Assembly: GCF_002953215.1 (NCBI RefSeq)
Contig: NZ_CP026378.1
Location: 1,408,540 to 1,472,539, forward strand
Length of the DNA stretch: 64,000 nucleotides
Reading direction: 5' to 3'
Source of the DNA: Mixta calida
Lineage (GTDB): Bacteria > Pseudomonadota > Gammaproteobacteria > Enterobacterales > Enterobacteriaceae
Notes under the pieces: generated by a model
Database searches by the model: none
What the model was told of the DNA's origin: nothing
The model's input: the letters and a program-made list of their open reading frames with translations, nothing else
Position numbers and translations under genes: made by a program
In this document: positions 19,039 through 29,654 of the stretch, piece by piece
How the letters are laid out: the number at the start of each line of letters is the position of its first letter
How positions within the stretch are numbered: position 1 is the stretch's first letter

Positions 19039-20070
19039 ATGGCGATGCGCTGGACGCTGGCAGAGGCTCAGGCCCTGTTTAATAAACCTTTTCTTGAACT
19101 GATGTTTGAAGCGCAGCAGGTCCACCGGCAGCACTTCGATCCGCGACAGGTGCAGGTCAGTACGCTGTTGTCGATCAAGACCGGCGCCTGCCCGGAGGAT
19201 TGCAAATATTGCCCGCAGAGCGCCCGTTATAAAACCGGCCTTGAGTCGGAGCGCCTGATGGAGGTGGAAGAGGTGCTGGCCTCGGCACGTAAGGCGAAGG
19301 CGGCGGGATCGTCGCGTTTCTGCATGGGCGCGGCGTGGAAAAACCCCAACGACCGCGATATGCCTTACCTGGAAAAGATGGTGCAGGGCGTAAAGGCGTT
19401 GGGGATGGAAACCTGCATGACGCTGGGCACGCTGAGCGACGCGCAGGCGCAGCGGCTGGGCGAAGCCGGACTCGATTTTTACAACCATAACCTCGACACC
19501 TCGCCGGAGTTTTACGGCAATATCATCACCACGCGCACCTATCAGGAGCGTCTCGACACGCTGGACAAGGTGCGTGAAGCGGGGATTAAAGTCTGTTCGG
19601 GCGGCATCGTCGGCCTTGGCGAAGAGGTGAAAGATCGCGCGGCGCTGCTGGTGCAGCTGGCGAATTTGCCGACGCCGCCGGAAAGCGTGCCGATCAATAT
19701 GCTGGTGAAGGTCAAAGGCACGCCGCTGGCGGAAAACGAGGATGTCGATCCGTTCGATTTTATCCGCACCATCGCGGTGGCGCGCATTATGATGCCGACC
19801 TCCCACGTACGCCTTTCCGCCGGTCGCGAGCAAATGAGCGAGCAGACCCAGGCGATGTGTTTTATGGCGGGCGCCAACTCCATTTTCTACGGCTGCAAGC
19901 TGCTGACCACGCCGAACCCGGAAGAGGATAAAGATCTGCTGCTGTTCCGCAAGCTGGGCCTCAACCCGGAGCATACCCATACCCGCGCGGGCGATAACGA
20001 GCAGCAGCAGGCGCTGGCGCAGCAGCTGGCCAATGCCGACACCGCGCACTACTACAACGCGGCGCAGTAA
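19039..20070 (+). CDS. bioB: Biotin synthase
   Basis: 343 residues, radical SAM enzyme that inserts sulfur into dethiobiotin. The cluster motif is CPEDCKYC with Cys51, Cys55 and Cys58. Other conserved parts are [10 protein letters not shown], the Cys in [20 protein letters not shown] and RLSAGREQM with the Arg that binds the second (2Fe-2S) cluster. First gene of bioBFCD; its stop overlaps the bioF start (TAATG). Confidence 0.97.
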   Translation: MAMRWTLAEAQALFNKPFLELMFEAQQVHRQHFDPRQVQVSTLLSIKTGACPEDCKYCPQSARYKTGLESERLMEVEEVLASARKAKAAGSSRFCMGAAWKNPNDRDMPYLEKMVQGVKALGMETCMTLGTLSDAQAQRLGEAGLDFYNHNLDTSPEFYGNIITTRTYQERLDTLDKVREAGIKVCSGGIVGLGEEVKDRAALLVQLANLPTPPESVPINMLVKVKGTPLAENEDVDPFDFIRTIAVARIMMPTSHVRLSAGREQMSEQTQAMCFMAGANSIFYGCKLLTTPNPEEDKDLLLFRKLGLNPEHTHTRAGDNEQQQALAQQLANADTAHYYNAAQ

Positions 20071-21224
20071 TGAGCTGGCAACATCGCATCGCTGAGGCCC
20101 TGCAAACGCGTCGGCAGCAGCAGCGTCTGCGTCAGCGTAGCCTGCTGACGCCGGACGGCGCAGGCTGGCTGCGGCATGAAGGCCAGCGTTACCGCAACTT
20201 CGCCAGCAACGATTATCTTGGTCTGAGCGACGATGCGCGCATTATCGACGCCTGGCAGCAGGGCGCGGCGCGCTACGGCATCGGCGCCGGGGCGTCCGGG
20301 CATGTAACGGGCTATCTTCAGCCCCATGCGGCGCTGGAGGCGGAGCTGGCCGACTGGCTCGGCTATCCGTGCGCGCTGCTGTTCAATTCCGGCTACGCCG
20401 CCAACCAGGCGGTGATCGGCGCGCTGGCGGCGCAGGACGACCGCATTCTGGCGGATAAGCTGTCGCACGCGTCGCTGCTGGAGGCCGCGAGCCTTAGTCC
20501 GGCCACGCTGCGGCGCTTCGCTCATAATCAGCCGGAGAGCCTGCATCGGCTGCTGGCTTCGCCCGTCGGGGGCGAAACGCTGGTGGTGACCGAAGGCGTG
20601 TTCAGCATGGACGGCGACAGCGCGCCGCTGAGCGCGCTGCATCAGCTGACGCGGCAGGCAGGCGGCTGGCTGCTGGTGGACGACGCGCACGGCGTCGGGG
20701 TGCAGGGCGAGCAGGGGCGCGGCAGCTGCTGGCAGCAGGATGTCAGGCCGGAGCTGCTAATCGTTACCTTCGGCAAGGCGTTCGGCGTTAGCGGCGCGGC
20801 GCTGCTGTGCGATCGGCAGACCGCCGACTATCTGTTGCAGTTCGCTCGTCATCTGATCTACAGCACCGCGATGCCGCCCGCGCAGGCTGAAGCGCTGCGC
20901 GCAGCGCTTCAGGCAGTGCAGCAGGGCGACGATCTGCGCGCGCGGCTGGCGGAGAATATCGCTCGCTTCCGCCACGGCGCGCGGCAGCTTGGCCTGGCCC
21001 TGACGCCGTCAAACACTGCGATTCAACCGCTGATCGTCGGCGAGGAGGCGCGGGCGCTCGCTTTCGCCAGCCGTCTGCGGGAGCGCGGCTGCTGGGTGAC
21101 GGCGATCCGTCCGCCGACGGTGCCGCCCGGCACGGCGCGGCTGCGCATCACCCTGACGGCGCGCCATACGGCGGACGATATTGACAGGCTGCTGGAGGCG
21201 CTGCATGACGCACAGAGTGAATAA
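20070..21224 (+). CDS. bioF: 8-amino-7-oxononanoate synthase
   Basis: 384 residues, alpha-oxoamine synthase of PLP fold type I. It condenses pimeloyl-ACP (or CoA) with alanine. Motifs: NYLGLS-type segment [24 protein letters not shown] (near 73), DDAHGVG (PLP Asp near 204) and the PLP Lys in [12 protein letters not shown] (near 236). The 3' end overlaps bioC by 20 bases. Confidence 0.96.
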   Translation: MSWQHRIAEALQTRRQQQRLRQRSLLTPDGAGWLRHEGQRYRNFASNDYLGLSDDARIIDAWQQGAARYGIGAGASGHVTGYLQPHAALEAELADWLGYPCALLFNSGYAANQAVIGALAAQDDRILADKLSHASLLEAASLSPATLRRFAHNQPESLHRLLASPVGGETLVVTEGVFSMDGDSAPLSALHQLTRQAGGWLLVDDAHGVGVQGEQGRGSCWQQDVRPELLIVTFGKAFGVSGAALLCDRQTADYLLQFARHLIYSTAMPPAQAEALRAALQAVQQGDDLRARLAENIARFRHGARQLGLALTPSNTAIQPLIVGEEARALAFASRLRERGCWVTAIRPPTVPPGTARLRITLTARHTADDIDRLLEALHDAQSE

Positions 21225-21963
21225 GCAGGCCGTCGCGCAGGCGTTCGGTCGGGCGGCGGACGGTTACGAACGTTACGCCGATTTCCAGCGCTACAGCGGC
21301 GAACGTCTTATGGCGCTGCTGCCGCCGTCAGAGGTCGGCTCGGTGCTGGACGCGGGCTGCGGCACCGGCTGGTTCAGCCGCCGCTGGCGGGAGAAAGGGC
21401 ATCAGGTGATCGCGCTGGATCTCTCGCCGGGCATGCTGGCGCAGGCGCGCCGCGACGCTTCGGCGCAGCACTACCTGCTGGGCGATATCGAGGCGCTGCC
21501 GCTGCAACGTCACAGCGTCGATATCAGCTGGAGCAACCTTGCGGTGCAGTGGTGCGACAGTCTGGCGCAGGGCATCCGCGAACTGCATCGGGTGACACGT
21601 CCCGGCGGCAGCGTGCTCTTTTCCACGCTCGCCGACGCCTCGCTGCATGAGATGCGCAGCGCCTGGCAAGCGCTGGACAACTATCAGCACGTCAACACCT
21701 TTTTACCCGAGACGGCGATTCGCGAGGCATGCGACGGACTGGCGCTGCGGCTGGAAAGCGAAACGGTGACGCAGCACTTTCCCGATGTGCTGAGCGCCTT
21801 ACAGTCGCTGAAAGGCATCGGCGCTACCCATATACATCAGGGCCGCGCCAGCGGCCTGCTGACGCGTCAACGGCTGATGCAGTTGCAGCAGCACTGGCCG
21901 CAGGACGCGCAGGGCTATCGCCTCTCTTACCAACTCATTACCGGAGTGATTGATTGTGAGTAA
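21205..21963 (+). CDS. bioC: Malonyl-ACP O-methyltransferase
   Basis: 252 residues. It methylates malonyl-ACP so that fatty-acid synthesis can build the pimeloyl chain. The SAM-binding motif is [15 protein letters not shown] (near 47-61), followed by ALDLSPGML and WSNLAVQWC, and the C-terminal [14 protein letters not shown] segment is typical of enterobacterial BioC. I chose the ATG at 21205 (MTHRVNKQ), matching E. coli MATVNKQ; the longer frame overlaps bioF with unconserved residues. Confidence 0.94.
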   Translation: MTHRVNKQAVAQAFGRAADGYERYADFQRYSGERLMALLPPSEVGSVLDAGCGTGWFSRRWREKGHQVIALDLSPGMLAQARRDASAQHYLLGDIEALPLQRHSVDISWSNLAVQWCDSLAQGIRELHRVTRPGGSVLFSTLADASLHEMRSAWQALDNYQHVNTFLPETAIREACDGLALRLESETVTQHFPDVLSALQSLKGIGATHIHQGRASGLLTRQRLMQLQQHWPQDAQGYRLSYQLITGVIDCE

Positions 21964-22642
21964 CTGCTGGTTTCTGACCGGAACCGATACGGAAGTGGGC
22001 AAAACCGTGGTCAGCAGCGCGCTGCTGCAGGCGGCGACGCGCGCGGGCTTTACCACGGCGGGCTATAAGCCGGTGGCGTCGGGCAGCGAAATGACGTCGG
22101 AAGGCATCCGCAACGGCGATGCGCTGGCGTTGCAGCGTAACAGCAGCCTGTCGCTGCGCTACGAAGAGGTGAATCCGCTGGTTTTTCTGGAGCCGACCTC
22201 GCCGCATATCGTCAGCGCCGATACCGGCCAGCCGATCGCTTTTGCACAGCTTTCCGCCGGGCTGGCGGCGCTGCGAGCGAAAGCGGAGTGGGTGTTGGTG
22301 GAAGGCGCGGGCGGCTGGTATACGCCGCTGTCAGAGCAGCATACCTTTGCCGACTGGGTAAAACAGGAACGGCTGCCGGTGATTTTGGTGGTGGGCATCA
22401 AGCTGGGCTGCATCAACCACGCTCTGCTGACGGCGGAGGCGGTGCTGAACGCAGGCCTGCCATTGGCGGGGTGGATCGCCAACGATATCCAGCCGCCGGG
22501 CAGACGGCATCAGGAGTATCTGGCGACGCTGCGCCAGCGCCTGCCCGCGCCGTTTCTCGGCGAGATCCCCTGGCTGGAGGAAGTTGAAAACGACCGGCTG
22601 GGCGACTGGCTGCGCTTGCCTGAAGTCGATCCGCACCGCTAG
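21956..22642 (+). CDS. bioD: Dethiobiotin synthetase
   Basis: 228 residues, ATP-dependent carboxylation and ring closure of diaminopelargonate. The P-loop GTDTEVGKTV is at residues 8-17; YKPVASGSE and VEGAGGWYTPLS are the substrate loops, and VGIKLGCINHALLT the nucleotide segment. I prefer the GTG start (MSNCWFLTG) with GGAG 9 bases upstream; a TTG two codons earlier is possible. It overlaps the bioC stop by 8 bases. Its stop overlaps the convergent ABC gene by 4 bases. Confidence 0.94.
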   Translation: MSNCWFLTGTDTEVGKTVVSSALLQAATRAGFTTAGYKPVASGSEMTSEGIRNGDALALQRNSSLSLRYEEVNPLVFLEPTSPHIVSADTGQPIAFAQLSAGLAALRAKAEWVLVEGAGGWYTPLSEQHTFADWVKQERLPVILVVGIKLGCINHALLTAEAVLNAGLPLAGWIANDIQPPGRRHQEYLATLRQRLPAPFLGEIPWLEEVENDRLGDWLRLPEVDPHR

Positions 22643-23355
22643 CTGACCGCCAGCCACTTATCCACGACCGATTCATCCAGCTCCGCAACGTGGCCCTGCG
22701 CCACGTTGCGTCCATGATGCAGCAGCAAAAAGTAATCCGCCACGCGACGAATAAACGAGACGCGCTGTTCCAGCAGCAGGATCGTCAGGCCGAACTCATG
22801 GTTAAGGCGATGCAGCAGATTGCCGGTCTCCTCCTCCAGCCACGGCGACATTCCTTCTGTCGGTTCATCCAGAATCAGCAGACGCGGCTGGAGCGTCAGC
22901 GCTCTCGCCAGCGCCAGATGCTGCTGCAATTCCAGCGGCAGTTCGCCGCTGCGCTGGTGGCGACGCTGCCACAGCGCCGGAAACAGGTCGTAAACCAGCG
23001 GCGGAATGGCGCAGTGACGATCGTCCTGACCGGCCAGCAACGCAATCAGTAAATTCTCCTCCACGCTGAGCTGCGAGAATATCTGCCGTCCCTGCGGCAC
23101 ATAGCCGATGCCGAGCCGGGCGCGCTTGTCCGCCGGCTGCGCCAGCAAATCTTCCGGCGGCGATCCATCCTGCTGCCACATCATGCTGCCGCTGTTGATC
23201 GGCAGATGGCCCATGATGCAGTTCACCAGCGTGGTTTTTCCCATTCCCGGCTGGCCGATAATGCCGGTGCAGGTGCCGGGCGGCAGATCGAGATCGACAT
23301 CCCACAGAATATGGTTCTGACCGTAAAACTGATTAACCGAACGTAAACTCAGCAT
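22639..23355 (-). CDS. Orphan ABC ATPase, UrtE/LivF-like, with a degenerate signature motif
   Basis: 238 residues, one ABC ATPase domain. It looks most like UrtE of urea transporters: YVPQGRQIFSQLSVEENLL and LLILDEPTEGMSPW (Walker B). Walker A GQPGMGKTT is intact. The signature expected as LSGGQQQQLA reads LPLELQQHLA, so the ATP-contacting Ser-Gly-Gly is lost. No permease or binding protein gene is nearby; in E. coli bioD and uvrB are adjacent, so this gene is inserted. I start at MLSLRSVNQF, with AAGGGGA just upstream. It may be a relic or have a non-transport role. Confidence 0.7.
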   Translation of the reverse strand: MLSLRSVNQFYGQNHILWDVDLDLPPGTCTGIIGQPGMGKTTLVNCIMGHLPINSGSMMWQQDGSPPEDLLAQPADKRARLGIGYVPQGRQIFSQLSVEENLLIALLAGQDDRHCAIPPLVYDLFPALWQRRHQRSGELPLELQQHLALARALTLQPRLLILDEPTEGMSPWLEEETGNLLHRLNHEFGLTILLLEQRVSFIRRVADYFLLLHHGRNVAQGHVAELDESVVDKWLAVS

Positions 23356-23845
23356 CTGATATTCCCCTTCCGTACAGTTCACATCATTCTGTCGGCCCGC
23401 TTTGCAGCCGGGCCGGAAACAGGCGTCGGCGAGTCATATCACCGTTCCTTTCCGCGATGAGCATGTTCACAGAAGGACCCGTCTTTCTTGCAATCCGCAG
23501 GCCAACAGCGGGCAAAGAGAGGAAAATGCGTGCGACGGCGGGAAGGCGTTAGCGAGAAATGGTCAATGTTGCTTAACAATTTATGCAGGGAACCGATCCT
23601 CTGCACTTTCGTAGTGCCCGTTACGCCGCGCTTATGGTGCAGGCGGCCCAGCATAAGGCAGAAAAATTTATTAATAACGGATTGACGCGGACAGCGTAAA
23701 AGTTTTGCTGATGCCGGATAGCAGGGGTTAAGGCCTAAAAATCAGGGGCAGGAAAGCGACGAAAAGGCGAAAAAAAAATATTTCATTCGCGTTACGTCGC
23801 CGGTGGGAATTTTATCCATCCCCGATGTTGCGGGGCCTGTAAACA

Positions 23846-23870
23846 GTTATCCACTATTCCTGTGGATAAC
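23846..23870. promoter_or_regulatory. Inverted pair of DnaA boxes
   Basis: GTTATCCAC (23846-23854) and GTGGATAAC (23862-23870) form a perfect inverted repeat. The right box, read on the minus strand, is TTATCCACA, the consensus DnaA site; the left is TTATCCACT. DnaA-box-like sequences were also described in the E. coli uvrB control region. Confidence 0.65.
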
Positions 23871-24161
23871 CATGTGCATTACCGAGTGAAAACAACGTGC
23901 AGACCAGAGCGGGCGCGGCTTTTTCCTGAACTGGCGTTAAACTGGACTTTATTTATATTTTATTTATTTTCAGTAAGTTAATTAAAATCAAGCCTGCCGC
24001 CGCGCGCGCTTTTTTCCATGGCCGCTTTTGCGCTGCGCCTATTGACAAATGTTAAAGGATCACATCGGTTGGGGATAACATTGCACCTCTTAATATTATC
24101 GCTGTGTAATGATAAGCCTTAAAATCTCCGCTTTGCCTTTTTTGTGCGGATCGGGCAAAAT

Positions 24162-24181
24162 AACTGATTATTTATCCAGTG
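24162..24181 (+). promoter_or_regulatory. LexA (SOS) box of uvrB
   Basis: AACTGATTATTTATCCAGTG has CTG-N10-CAG and strongly resembles the E. coli uvrB box. It is 78 bases upstream of the uvrB ATG, so uvrB is likely SOS-induced. Confidence 0.88.
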
Positions 24182-24258
24182 TCCCGCGCTGGAAAAATCA
24201 TCGAAGCGGAGTAAAATTACCATCCTGTCCGTGCAATCCTTCAGCAGAGACCTTCATA

Positions 24259-26280
24259 ATGAGTAAAGCTTTTAAACTTAACTCCGCCTTTCAGCCCTCC
24301 GGCGACCAGCCTGAGGCGATCCGCCGTCTGAAAGAGGGGCTGGAGGACGGTCTGGCGCACCAGACGCTGCTGGGGGTGACCGGCTCCGGGAAAACATTCA
24401 CCGTCGCCAACGTTATCGCCGATCTGAACCGGCCGACGATGGTGCTGGCGCCGAACAAGACGCTGGCCGCGCAGCTCTATGGCGAGATGAAAGAGTTTTT
24501 CCCAGATAACGCCGTTGAGTATTTCGTTTCTTACTACGACTATTATCAGCCTGAGGCTTACGTTCCCAGCTCTGATACCTTTATCGAAAAAGACGCCGCG
24601 GTGAACGAACATATCGAGCAGATGCGTCTTTCCGCCACCAAAGCGCTGCTGGAGCGGCGCGATGTGATCGTGGTGGCGTCGGTGTCCGCTATTTATGGTC
24701 TGGGCGATCCCGATCTCTATCTGAAAATGATGCTGCATCTGTCGCGCGGCATGATTATCGATCAGCGCAGCATTTTGCGTCGTCTGGCCGAGCTGCAATA
24801 CAGCCGTAACGATCAGGCTTTCCAGCGCGGCACCTTCCGCGTACGCGGCGAAGTGATCGATATTTTCCCGGCGGAATCGGACGATATCGCGCTGCGCGTA
24901 GAGCTGTTCGACGAAGAGGTCGAGCGGCTCTCCTTGTTCGATCCCCTGACCGGTCAGGTGGAATCGGTGGTGCCGCGCTTCACCATCTATCCGAAAACCC
25001 ACTACGTGACCCCGCGCGAGCGCATCGTGCAGGCGATGGAAGAGATCAAGCTGGAGCTGGCCGATCGCCGCAAGACCCTGCTGGCTAACAACAAGCTGCT
25101 GGAAGAACAGCGCATTACGCAGCGCACCCAGTTCGATCTGGAGATGATGAACGAGCTGGGCTACTGTTCCGGCATTGAAAACTATTCGCGCTACCTTTCC
25201 GGGCGCGGACCGGGCCAGCCGCCGCCGACCCTGTTTGACTACCTGCCGGCGGATGGCCTGCTGGTGGTGGATGAATCGCACGTCACCATTCCGCAAATCG
25301 GCGGCATGTATCGCGGCGACCGCGCGCGCAAAGAGACGCTGGTGGAGTACGGTTTCCGTCTGCCGTCCGCGCTGGATAACCGTCCGCTGAAATTTGAGGA
25401 GTTCGAGGCGCTGGCGCCGCAGACCATCTACGTATCCGCGACGCCGGGCAACTACGAGCTGGAAAAATCGGGCGGCGAAGTGATCGATCAGGTCGTGCGT
25501 CCGACCGGCCTGCTGGACCCGATTATCGAGGTGCGTCCGGTCGCCACGCAGGTGGACGACTTGCTTTCCGAAATCCGCAAGCGCGTAGCGGTGAATGAGC
25601 GCGTGCTGGTGACGACGCTGACCAAGCGCATGGCGGAGGATCTGACCGAGTATCTGGTCGAGCACGGCGAGCGTGTGCGCTACCTGCACTCCGATATCGA
25701 CACCGTGGAGCGTATGGAGATTATCCGCGACCTGCGTCTGGGCGAGTTTAACGTGCTGGTGGGCATCAACCTGCTGCGTGAGGGGCTGGATATGCCGGAA
25801 GTGTCGCTGGTGGCGATCCTCGACGCCGACAAAGAGGGCTTCCTGCGCTCCGAGCGTTCGCTGATTCAGACCATCGGCCGTGCGGCGCGTAACGTCAACG
25901 GCAAGGCGATCCTTTACGGCGACAAGATCACGCCGTCAATGGCGCGCGCCATCAGCGAAACAGAACGCCGCCGCGAGAAGCAGATTGAGTACAACGCCGA
26001 ACACGGCATCGTGCCGCAGGGCCTCAACAAGAAAATCACCGATATTCTTGAGCTGGGCCAGAGCGCGACCAAAGGAAAAACGCGCGGCAAACCGGCCAGC
26101 CGCAGCGTAGCGGAAGCGGAGGCGAGCTATATGGCGCTGACGCCGCAGGCGCTGCAAAAGAAAATTCATCAGCTGGAAGGGCAGATGCAGCAGCATGCGC
26201 AGAATCTGGAGTTCGAAGAGGCGGCGCGCGTGCGCGATCAGCTGCATGAGCTGCGTGAACTCTTTATCGCCGCGTCGTAA
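24259..26280 (+). CDS. uvrB: Excinuclease ABC subunit B
   Basis: 673 residues, identical in length to E. coli UvrB. It verifies damage after UvrA and loads UvrC in nucleotide excision repair. Motifs: Walker [10 protein letters not shown] (near 39-47), the damage-probing hairpin [12 protein letters not shown] (near 92), motif II DESH (near 338), motif [11 protein letters not shown], and the C-terminal UVR domain ([13 protein letters not shown], near 643). The start [18 protein letters not shown] matches E. coli; the longer frame contains the LexA box and is not coding. Confidence 0.97.
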   Translation: MSKAFKLNSAFQPSGDQPEAIRRLKEGLEDGLAHQTLLGVTGSGKTFTVANVIADLNRPTMVLAPNKTLAAQLYGEMKEFFPDNAVEYFVSYYDYYQPEAYVPSSDTFIEKDAAVNEHIEQMRLSATKALLERRDVIVVASVSAIYGLGDPDLYLKMMLHLSRGMIIDQRSILRRLAELQYSRNDQAFQRGTFRVRGEVIDIFPAESDDIALRVELFDEEVERLSLFDPLTGQVESVVPRFTIYPKTHYVTPRERIVQAMEEIKLELADRRKTLLANNKLLEEQRITQRTQFDLEMMNELGYCSGIENYSRYLSGRGPGQPPPTLFDYLPADGLLVVDESHVTIPQIGGMYRGDRARKETLVEYGFRLPSALDNRPLKFEEFEALAPQTIYVSATPGNYELEKSGGEVIDQVVRPTGLLDPIIEVRPVATQVDDLLSEIRKRVAVNERVLVTTLTKRMAEDLTEYLVEHGERVRYLHSDIDTVERMEIIRDLRLGEFNVLVGINLLREGLDMPEVSLVAILDADKEGFLRSERSLIQTIGRAARNVNGKAILYGDKITPSMARAISETERRREKQIEYNAEHGIVPQGLNKKITDILELGQSATKGKTRGKPASRSVAEAEASYMALTPQALQKKIHQLEGQMQQHAQNLEFEEAARVRDQLHELRELFIAAS

Positions 26281-26313
26281 GGCGAGCGCTTCGCTAACGG
26301 CAGGCGTCCGGCA

Positions 26314-27222
26314 TCAGCCGAGCGCCTGCAATGCTTTTTCCAGCGCCAGGCGCAGCAGCTGGCGGTCGTGACGGTAGGGAATATCCGCCGCTTCCAGCGG
26401 CTGCTGCACAATCAGACGATCCTGCACCCCCTGAGTATCGACGCGCGGGCCAACCACAACCGCGTCGATCACCTTCTTGCCAATCGCGTTTTCCATTATC
26501 GCCAGCTTATCTTCCAGCCGCAGCGCGGCGGCGGCCGGGCTGAGCTCGCGCCCCAGGTTGCCGATAAAAATCAGCGGAGCGTGAGTACGGCGCAGCGCCT
26601 GCGCCATCTCCGCCATGAGCAGCACCGGCATCAGACTGGTGAAAAAGCTGCCGGGGCCAATCAGAATCAGGTCCGCCTCGGCGACCGCCTCAATCGCCTC
26701 GCGCGTCGGCGCCACGTTGGGATGCAGCATCAGTTCCTGCGGCGCCTGTTTCAGCGTATCAATTTCCGTTTCGCCATAAACCATATTGCCTTCGCTGTCG
26801 GTCGCTACCAGGTCGACCGGCTGTTCCGACATTGGAATCAAAAAGGCATCCACCTTCAGCATATTGCGAATCAGGTTAATCGCTTCCAGCGGGCGCACGC
26901 TGAGGTGATCCAGCGCCTTCAGCATCAGGTTGCCGAGGTTGTGTCCCGCCAGCTCGCCGTTGCCGGTAAAGCGATACTCGAACATCAATGACGCGACGCC
27001 CGGCTCGGTAATGAGCTGATTCAGGCAGTTGCGCATATCGCCCCAGGCGATGCCGCCTTCCGAACGCCGAATACGTCCGGTTGAGCCGCCGTTGTCGGTG
27101 GTGGTGACGATGCCGGTCAGCCGCGAACCGAGGGGGGCGAGGGCAGACATGACGCGTCCCAGACCGTGGCCGCCGCCCAGGGCGACCACCCGATCCAGAT
27201 CCGCAAGAGTACGATTACGCAT
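26314..27222 (-). CDS. ybhK: YvcK/CofD-family protein YbhK
   Basis: 302 residues. [15 protein letters not shown] (near 17-31) and [14 protein letters not shown] are the nucleotide-sugar binding segments of YvcK/CofD-like proteins; [12 protein letters not shown] and [12 protein letters not shown] also match E. coli YbhK. Bacillus YvcK is needed for normal growth on gluconeogenic carbon and binds UDP-sugars; the role in enterobacteria is unproven. Divergent from moaA. A 50-codon open frame ends across its start codon (separate entry). Confidence 0.9.
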   Translation of the reverse strand: MRNRTLADLDRVVALGGGHGLGRVMSALAPLGSRLTGIVTTTDNGGSTGRIRRSEGGIAWGDMRNCLNQLITEPGVASLMFEYRFTGNGELAGHNLGNLMLKALDHLSVRPLEAINLIRNMLKVDAFLIPMSEQPVDLVATDSEGNMVYGETEIDTLKQAPQELMLHPNVAPTREAIEAVAEADLILIGPGSFFTSLMPVLLMAEMAQALRRTHAPLIFIGNLGRELSPAAAALRLEDKLAIMENAIGKKVIDAVVVGPRVDTQGVQDRLIVQQPLEAADIPYRHDRQLLRLALEKALQALG

Positions 27223-27367
27223 AACGCTCCTGACAGTGAATAACGCCCATATCCGGCGTCAGCTGCGCACAGAATAATAGTTTCTCGCCCGGTTTAATAC
27301 TCTCTGCGGCCACGTTACCCCTGCGCAATCCCGCAAACAGCGGCCACAGATGACTTATTGCAATCAT
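27215..27367 (-). CDS. Candidate small ORF upstream of and overlapping ybhK
   Basis: A 50-residue open frame ([20 protein letters not shown]... ending CQERYA) starts at an ATG with GAGG 8 bases upstream and stops within the first codons of ybhK (ATGCGTAA). The overlap would couple its translation to ybhK. No transmembrane span or known family is visible, and no transcript is known; it may be a leader peptide or chance. Confidence 0.35.
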   Translation of the reverse strand: MIAISHLWPLFAGLRRGNVAAESIKPGEKLLFCAQLTPDMGVIHCQERYA

Positions 27368-27540
27368 TGTTCACGCCTCGTTTGTCGCCTGAGTCAGACA
27401 AGATGCAGGAATTTGACGCCATCATGCAGAAAATGGCAGAGAAATTACGCTATGTAACCGTTTATATAGCGAAATTGACCGTGGCATGCCCTGTCAAATA
27501 GCGCTACTATTTGTCGGTTCCTGTTTAACAGGCAAAACCA

Positions 27541-27637
27541 CACTCAAGCCTTTGCGCCTACGTCATCTGATAGGGGGCACTGGCCGCAGCCGCGCGCTGC
27601 CAGGGTGCAGAAAGAAATGACTGCATCTCCCATTTTG
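27541..27637 (+). ncRNA. Molybdenum cofactor (Moco) riboswitch of moaA
   Basis: The leader ACTCAAGCCTTTGCGCC, GTCATCTGATAGGGGGCAC, then GTGCAGAAAGAAATGACTGC and ATCTCCC matches the conserved blocks of the Moco RNA motif found before E. coli moaA. It ends about 13 bases before the moaA GTG, where it could mask the ribosome site. High Moco should reduce moa expression. A short palindrome CCTGTTTAACAGG lies just upstream (27520-27532), and TACTAT at 27505 may be the -10. Confidence 0.88.
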
Positions 27638-27650
27638 GAAAGGTGTTCTG

Positions 27651-28637
27651 GTGAACCAATTTACTGATTCCTATGCACGCAAGTTCTATTACTTGCGTTT
27701 GTCGATCACGGACGTGTGCAATTTTCGTTGCACCTACTGTCTGCCTGACGGCTATAAGCCGCAGGGCGCGACCAATAAAAGCTTCCTCTCCCTCGACGAG
27801 ATCCGCCGCGTCACGCGCGCCTTCGCCAGCGCCGGCACGGAAAAAGTGCGTCTTACCGGCGGCGAGCCGAGCCTGCGCCGCGATTTCGTCGATATCATCG
27901 CCGCCGTGCGCGAAAACCCCGGCATCCGCCAGCTGGCGGTGACCACCAATGGCTACCGCATGGCGCGCGACGTGGCGCGCTGGCGCGAAGCGGGCCTGAC
28001 CTCAATCAACGTCAGCGTCGACAGTCTTGACGCCCGTCAATTCCACGCCATCACCGGCCAGGATAAATTTCATCAGGTGATGCGCGGCATCGACGCCGCC
28101 TTCGAGGCAGGCTTCAGCAAGGTCAAGGTTAACAGCGTGCTGATGCGCGACGTTAACGATCGCAGCCTGCAAACCTTCCTCGACTGGATTCGTCATCGTC
28201 CCATTCAGCTGCGCTTTATCGAACTGATGGAGACCGGCGACGGCGGCGATCTGTTTCAGCGCCATCATATTTCCGGCGAGGTTATCCGCGATCGGTTAAT
28301 CATGCAGGGCTGGCAACGCCAGCTGCGCGACCGCAGCGATGGCCCGGCGCAGGTGTTCCGCCATCCTGACTATCAGGGCGAAATCGGCCTGATCATGCCC
28401 TACGAGAAGGATTTCTGCGCCAGCTGCAACCGTCTGCGCGTCTCCGCCATCGGCAATCTGCATCTCTGCCTGTTCGGCGACGGCGGCGTGCCGCTGCGCG
28501 ATCTGCTGGCGTCCGACGCGCAGCAGGAGGAGTTGCAGGCGCGCATCGCCGCCAGCCTTGGCCGTAAAAAGCAGACGCACTTCCTGCATCAGGGCAATAC
28601 CGGCATCACGCAGAATCTCTCATTTATCGGCGGCTAA
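27651..28637 (+). CDS. moaA: GTP 3',8-cyclase (molybdopterin synthesis)
   Basis: 328 residues, radical SAM enzyme; first step from GTP towards cyclic pyranopterin monophosphate. The N-terminal cluster motif is CNFRCTYC (Cys23, 27, 30); the C-terminal cluster is [18 protein letters not shown]; the end SFIGG carries the required Gly-Gly. The start is GTG, chosen because [19 protein letters not shown] aligns with E. coli. Head of moaABCDE, under the riboswitch. Confidence 0.97.
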   Translation: MNQFTDSYARKFYYLRLSITDVCNFRCTYCLPDGYKPQGATNKSFLSLDEIRRVTRAFASAGTEKVRLTGGEPSLRRDFVDIIAAVRENPGIRQLAVTTNGYRMARDVARWREAGLTSINVSVDSLDARQFHAITGQDKFHQVMRGIDAAFEAGFSKVKVNSVLMRDVNDRSLQTFLDWIRHRPIQLRFIELMETGDGGDLFQRHHISGEVIRDRLIMQGWQRQLRDRSDGPAQVFRHPDYQGEIGLIMPYEKDFCASCNRLRVSAIGNLHLCLFGDGGVPLRDLLASDAQQEELQARIAASLGRKKQTHFLHQGNTGITQNLSFIGG

Positions 28638-28650
28638 CCTGGAGGAAAGC

Positions 28651-29166
28651 ATGGGCAAAGCCACTCAGGAATTTCAGGCGACGCGGATCGCGGTACTGAC
28701 CGTTTCCGACCGTCGCGAAGCGCACGACGACACCTCAGGCGACTATCTGCGCGAAGCGGCGACCGGGGCGGGCCATCAGGTGCTCGACCACGCGATTGTC
28801 GCCGACAACCTTTACCGTATTCGCGCGGTGGTCTCCAGCTGGATCGCCAGCGACGATATTCAGGTGATTTTGATTAACGGCGGCACCGGCTTCAACAGCA
28901 AAAACAGCACGCCGGAAGCGCTGCTGCCGCTGTTCGACCGCGAAATCGAAGGTTTCGGCGAAGTGTTTCGCATGCTCTCCTGGGAAGAAATCGGCTCCGC
29001 GACGCTGCAATCGCGCGCTGTCGCCGGGATGGCCAACCAGACGCTGATCTTCGCGATGCCGGGCTCCACCTCCGCCTGCCGCACCGCCTGGGAGCGCATT
29101 ATCTGTGAGCAGCTGGATGCCCGTACGCGTCCCTGCCAGTTCGTATCACATCTGAAAAAAGCGTAA
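28651..29166 (+). CDS. moaB: MoaB, MogA-like molybdopterin biosynthesis protein
   Basis: 171 residues, MoCF-binding fold. [11 protein letters not shown], the loop [31 protein letters not shown] and [16 protein letters not shown] match E. coli MoaB, a trimer/hexamer that is not strictly needed for Moco synthesis (related MogA adenylates molybdopterin). The loop after GGTG ([10 protein letters not shown]) departs from the usual charged version. The ATG is preceded by GGAGG. It sits 13 bases after moaA. Confidence 0.93.
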   Translation: MGKATQEFQATRIAVLTVSDRREAHDDTSGDYLREAATGAGHQVLDHAIVADNLYRIRAVVSSWIASDDIQVILINGGTGFNSKNSTPEALLPLFDREIEGFGEVFRMLSWEEIGSATLQSRAVAGMANQTLIFAMPGSTSACRTAWERIICEQLDARTRPCQFVSHLKKA

Positions 29167-29168
29167 CT

Positions 29169-29654
29169 ATGTCGCAATTAACCCACATCAACGCCGCCGG
29201 CGAAGCGCATATGGTCGACGTTTCGGCCAAGGCGGAAACGCTGCGCGAAGCGCGCGCGGAAGCGTGCGTCGTGATGGCCCCCGCCACGCTGCAAATGATT
29301 ATCGAAGGACGTCACCACAAAGGGGACGTGTTCGCCACTGCCCGCATCGCTGGCATTCAGGCGGCGAAGCGCACCTGGGATCTCATCCCGCTCTGCCATC
29401 CGCTGATGCTGAGCAAGGTAGAAGTCGAGCTGACCGCCGAGCCGGAGAAAAATCGCGTGCGCATCGAATCGGTTTGCCGTCTTACCGGCAAAACCGGCGT
29501 CGAGATGGAGGCGCTGACCGCTGCCTCGGTGGCCGCGCTGACGATCTACGATATGTGCAAAGCGGTGCAGAAAGATATGGTGATTGAATCGGTGCGTCTG
29601 CTGCAAAAAAGCGGCGGCAAGTCGGGCGATTTTCAGGCGGTGGAACATGATTAA
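29169..29654 (+). CDS. moaC: Cyclic pyranopterin monophosphate synthase
   Basis: 161 residues, acts with MoaA to make c[21 protein letters not shown], the active-site segment [16 protein letters not shown] (near 73) and [24 protein letters not shown] with the catalytic Asp and Lys are fully typical. It starts 2 bases after the moaB stop and overlaps moaD by 8 bases. Confidence 0.96.
   Translation: MSQLTHINAAGEAHMVDVSAKAETLREARAEACVVMAPATLQMIIEGRHHKGDVFATARIAGIQAAKRTWDLIPLCHPLMLSKVEVELTAEPEKNRVRIESVCRLTGKTGVEMEALTAASVAALTIYDMCKAVQKDMVIESVRLLQKSGGKSGDFQAVEHD

Larger units (their letters stand above)
23356..24258. other. Long non-coding region upstream of uvrB
   Basis: About 900 bases between the orphan ATPase and uvrB. 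It holds an inverted DnaA-box pair (23846-23870), a further imperfect box (TGGGGATAA near 24070) and the LexA box. I see no convincing coding sequence; small open frames here lack ribosome sites and family likeness. AT-rich tracts lie near 23770-23800 and 23940-23990. Confidence 0.6.

Noticed and set aside
24109..24258. N-terminal extension of uvrB
   Set aside because: The LexA box lies inside it and E. coli UvrB begins at the internal ATG with identical length.
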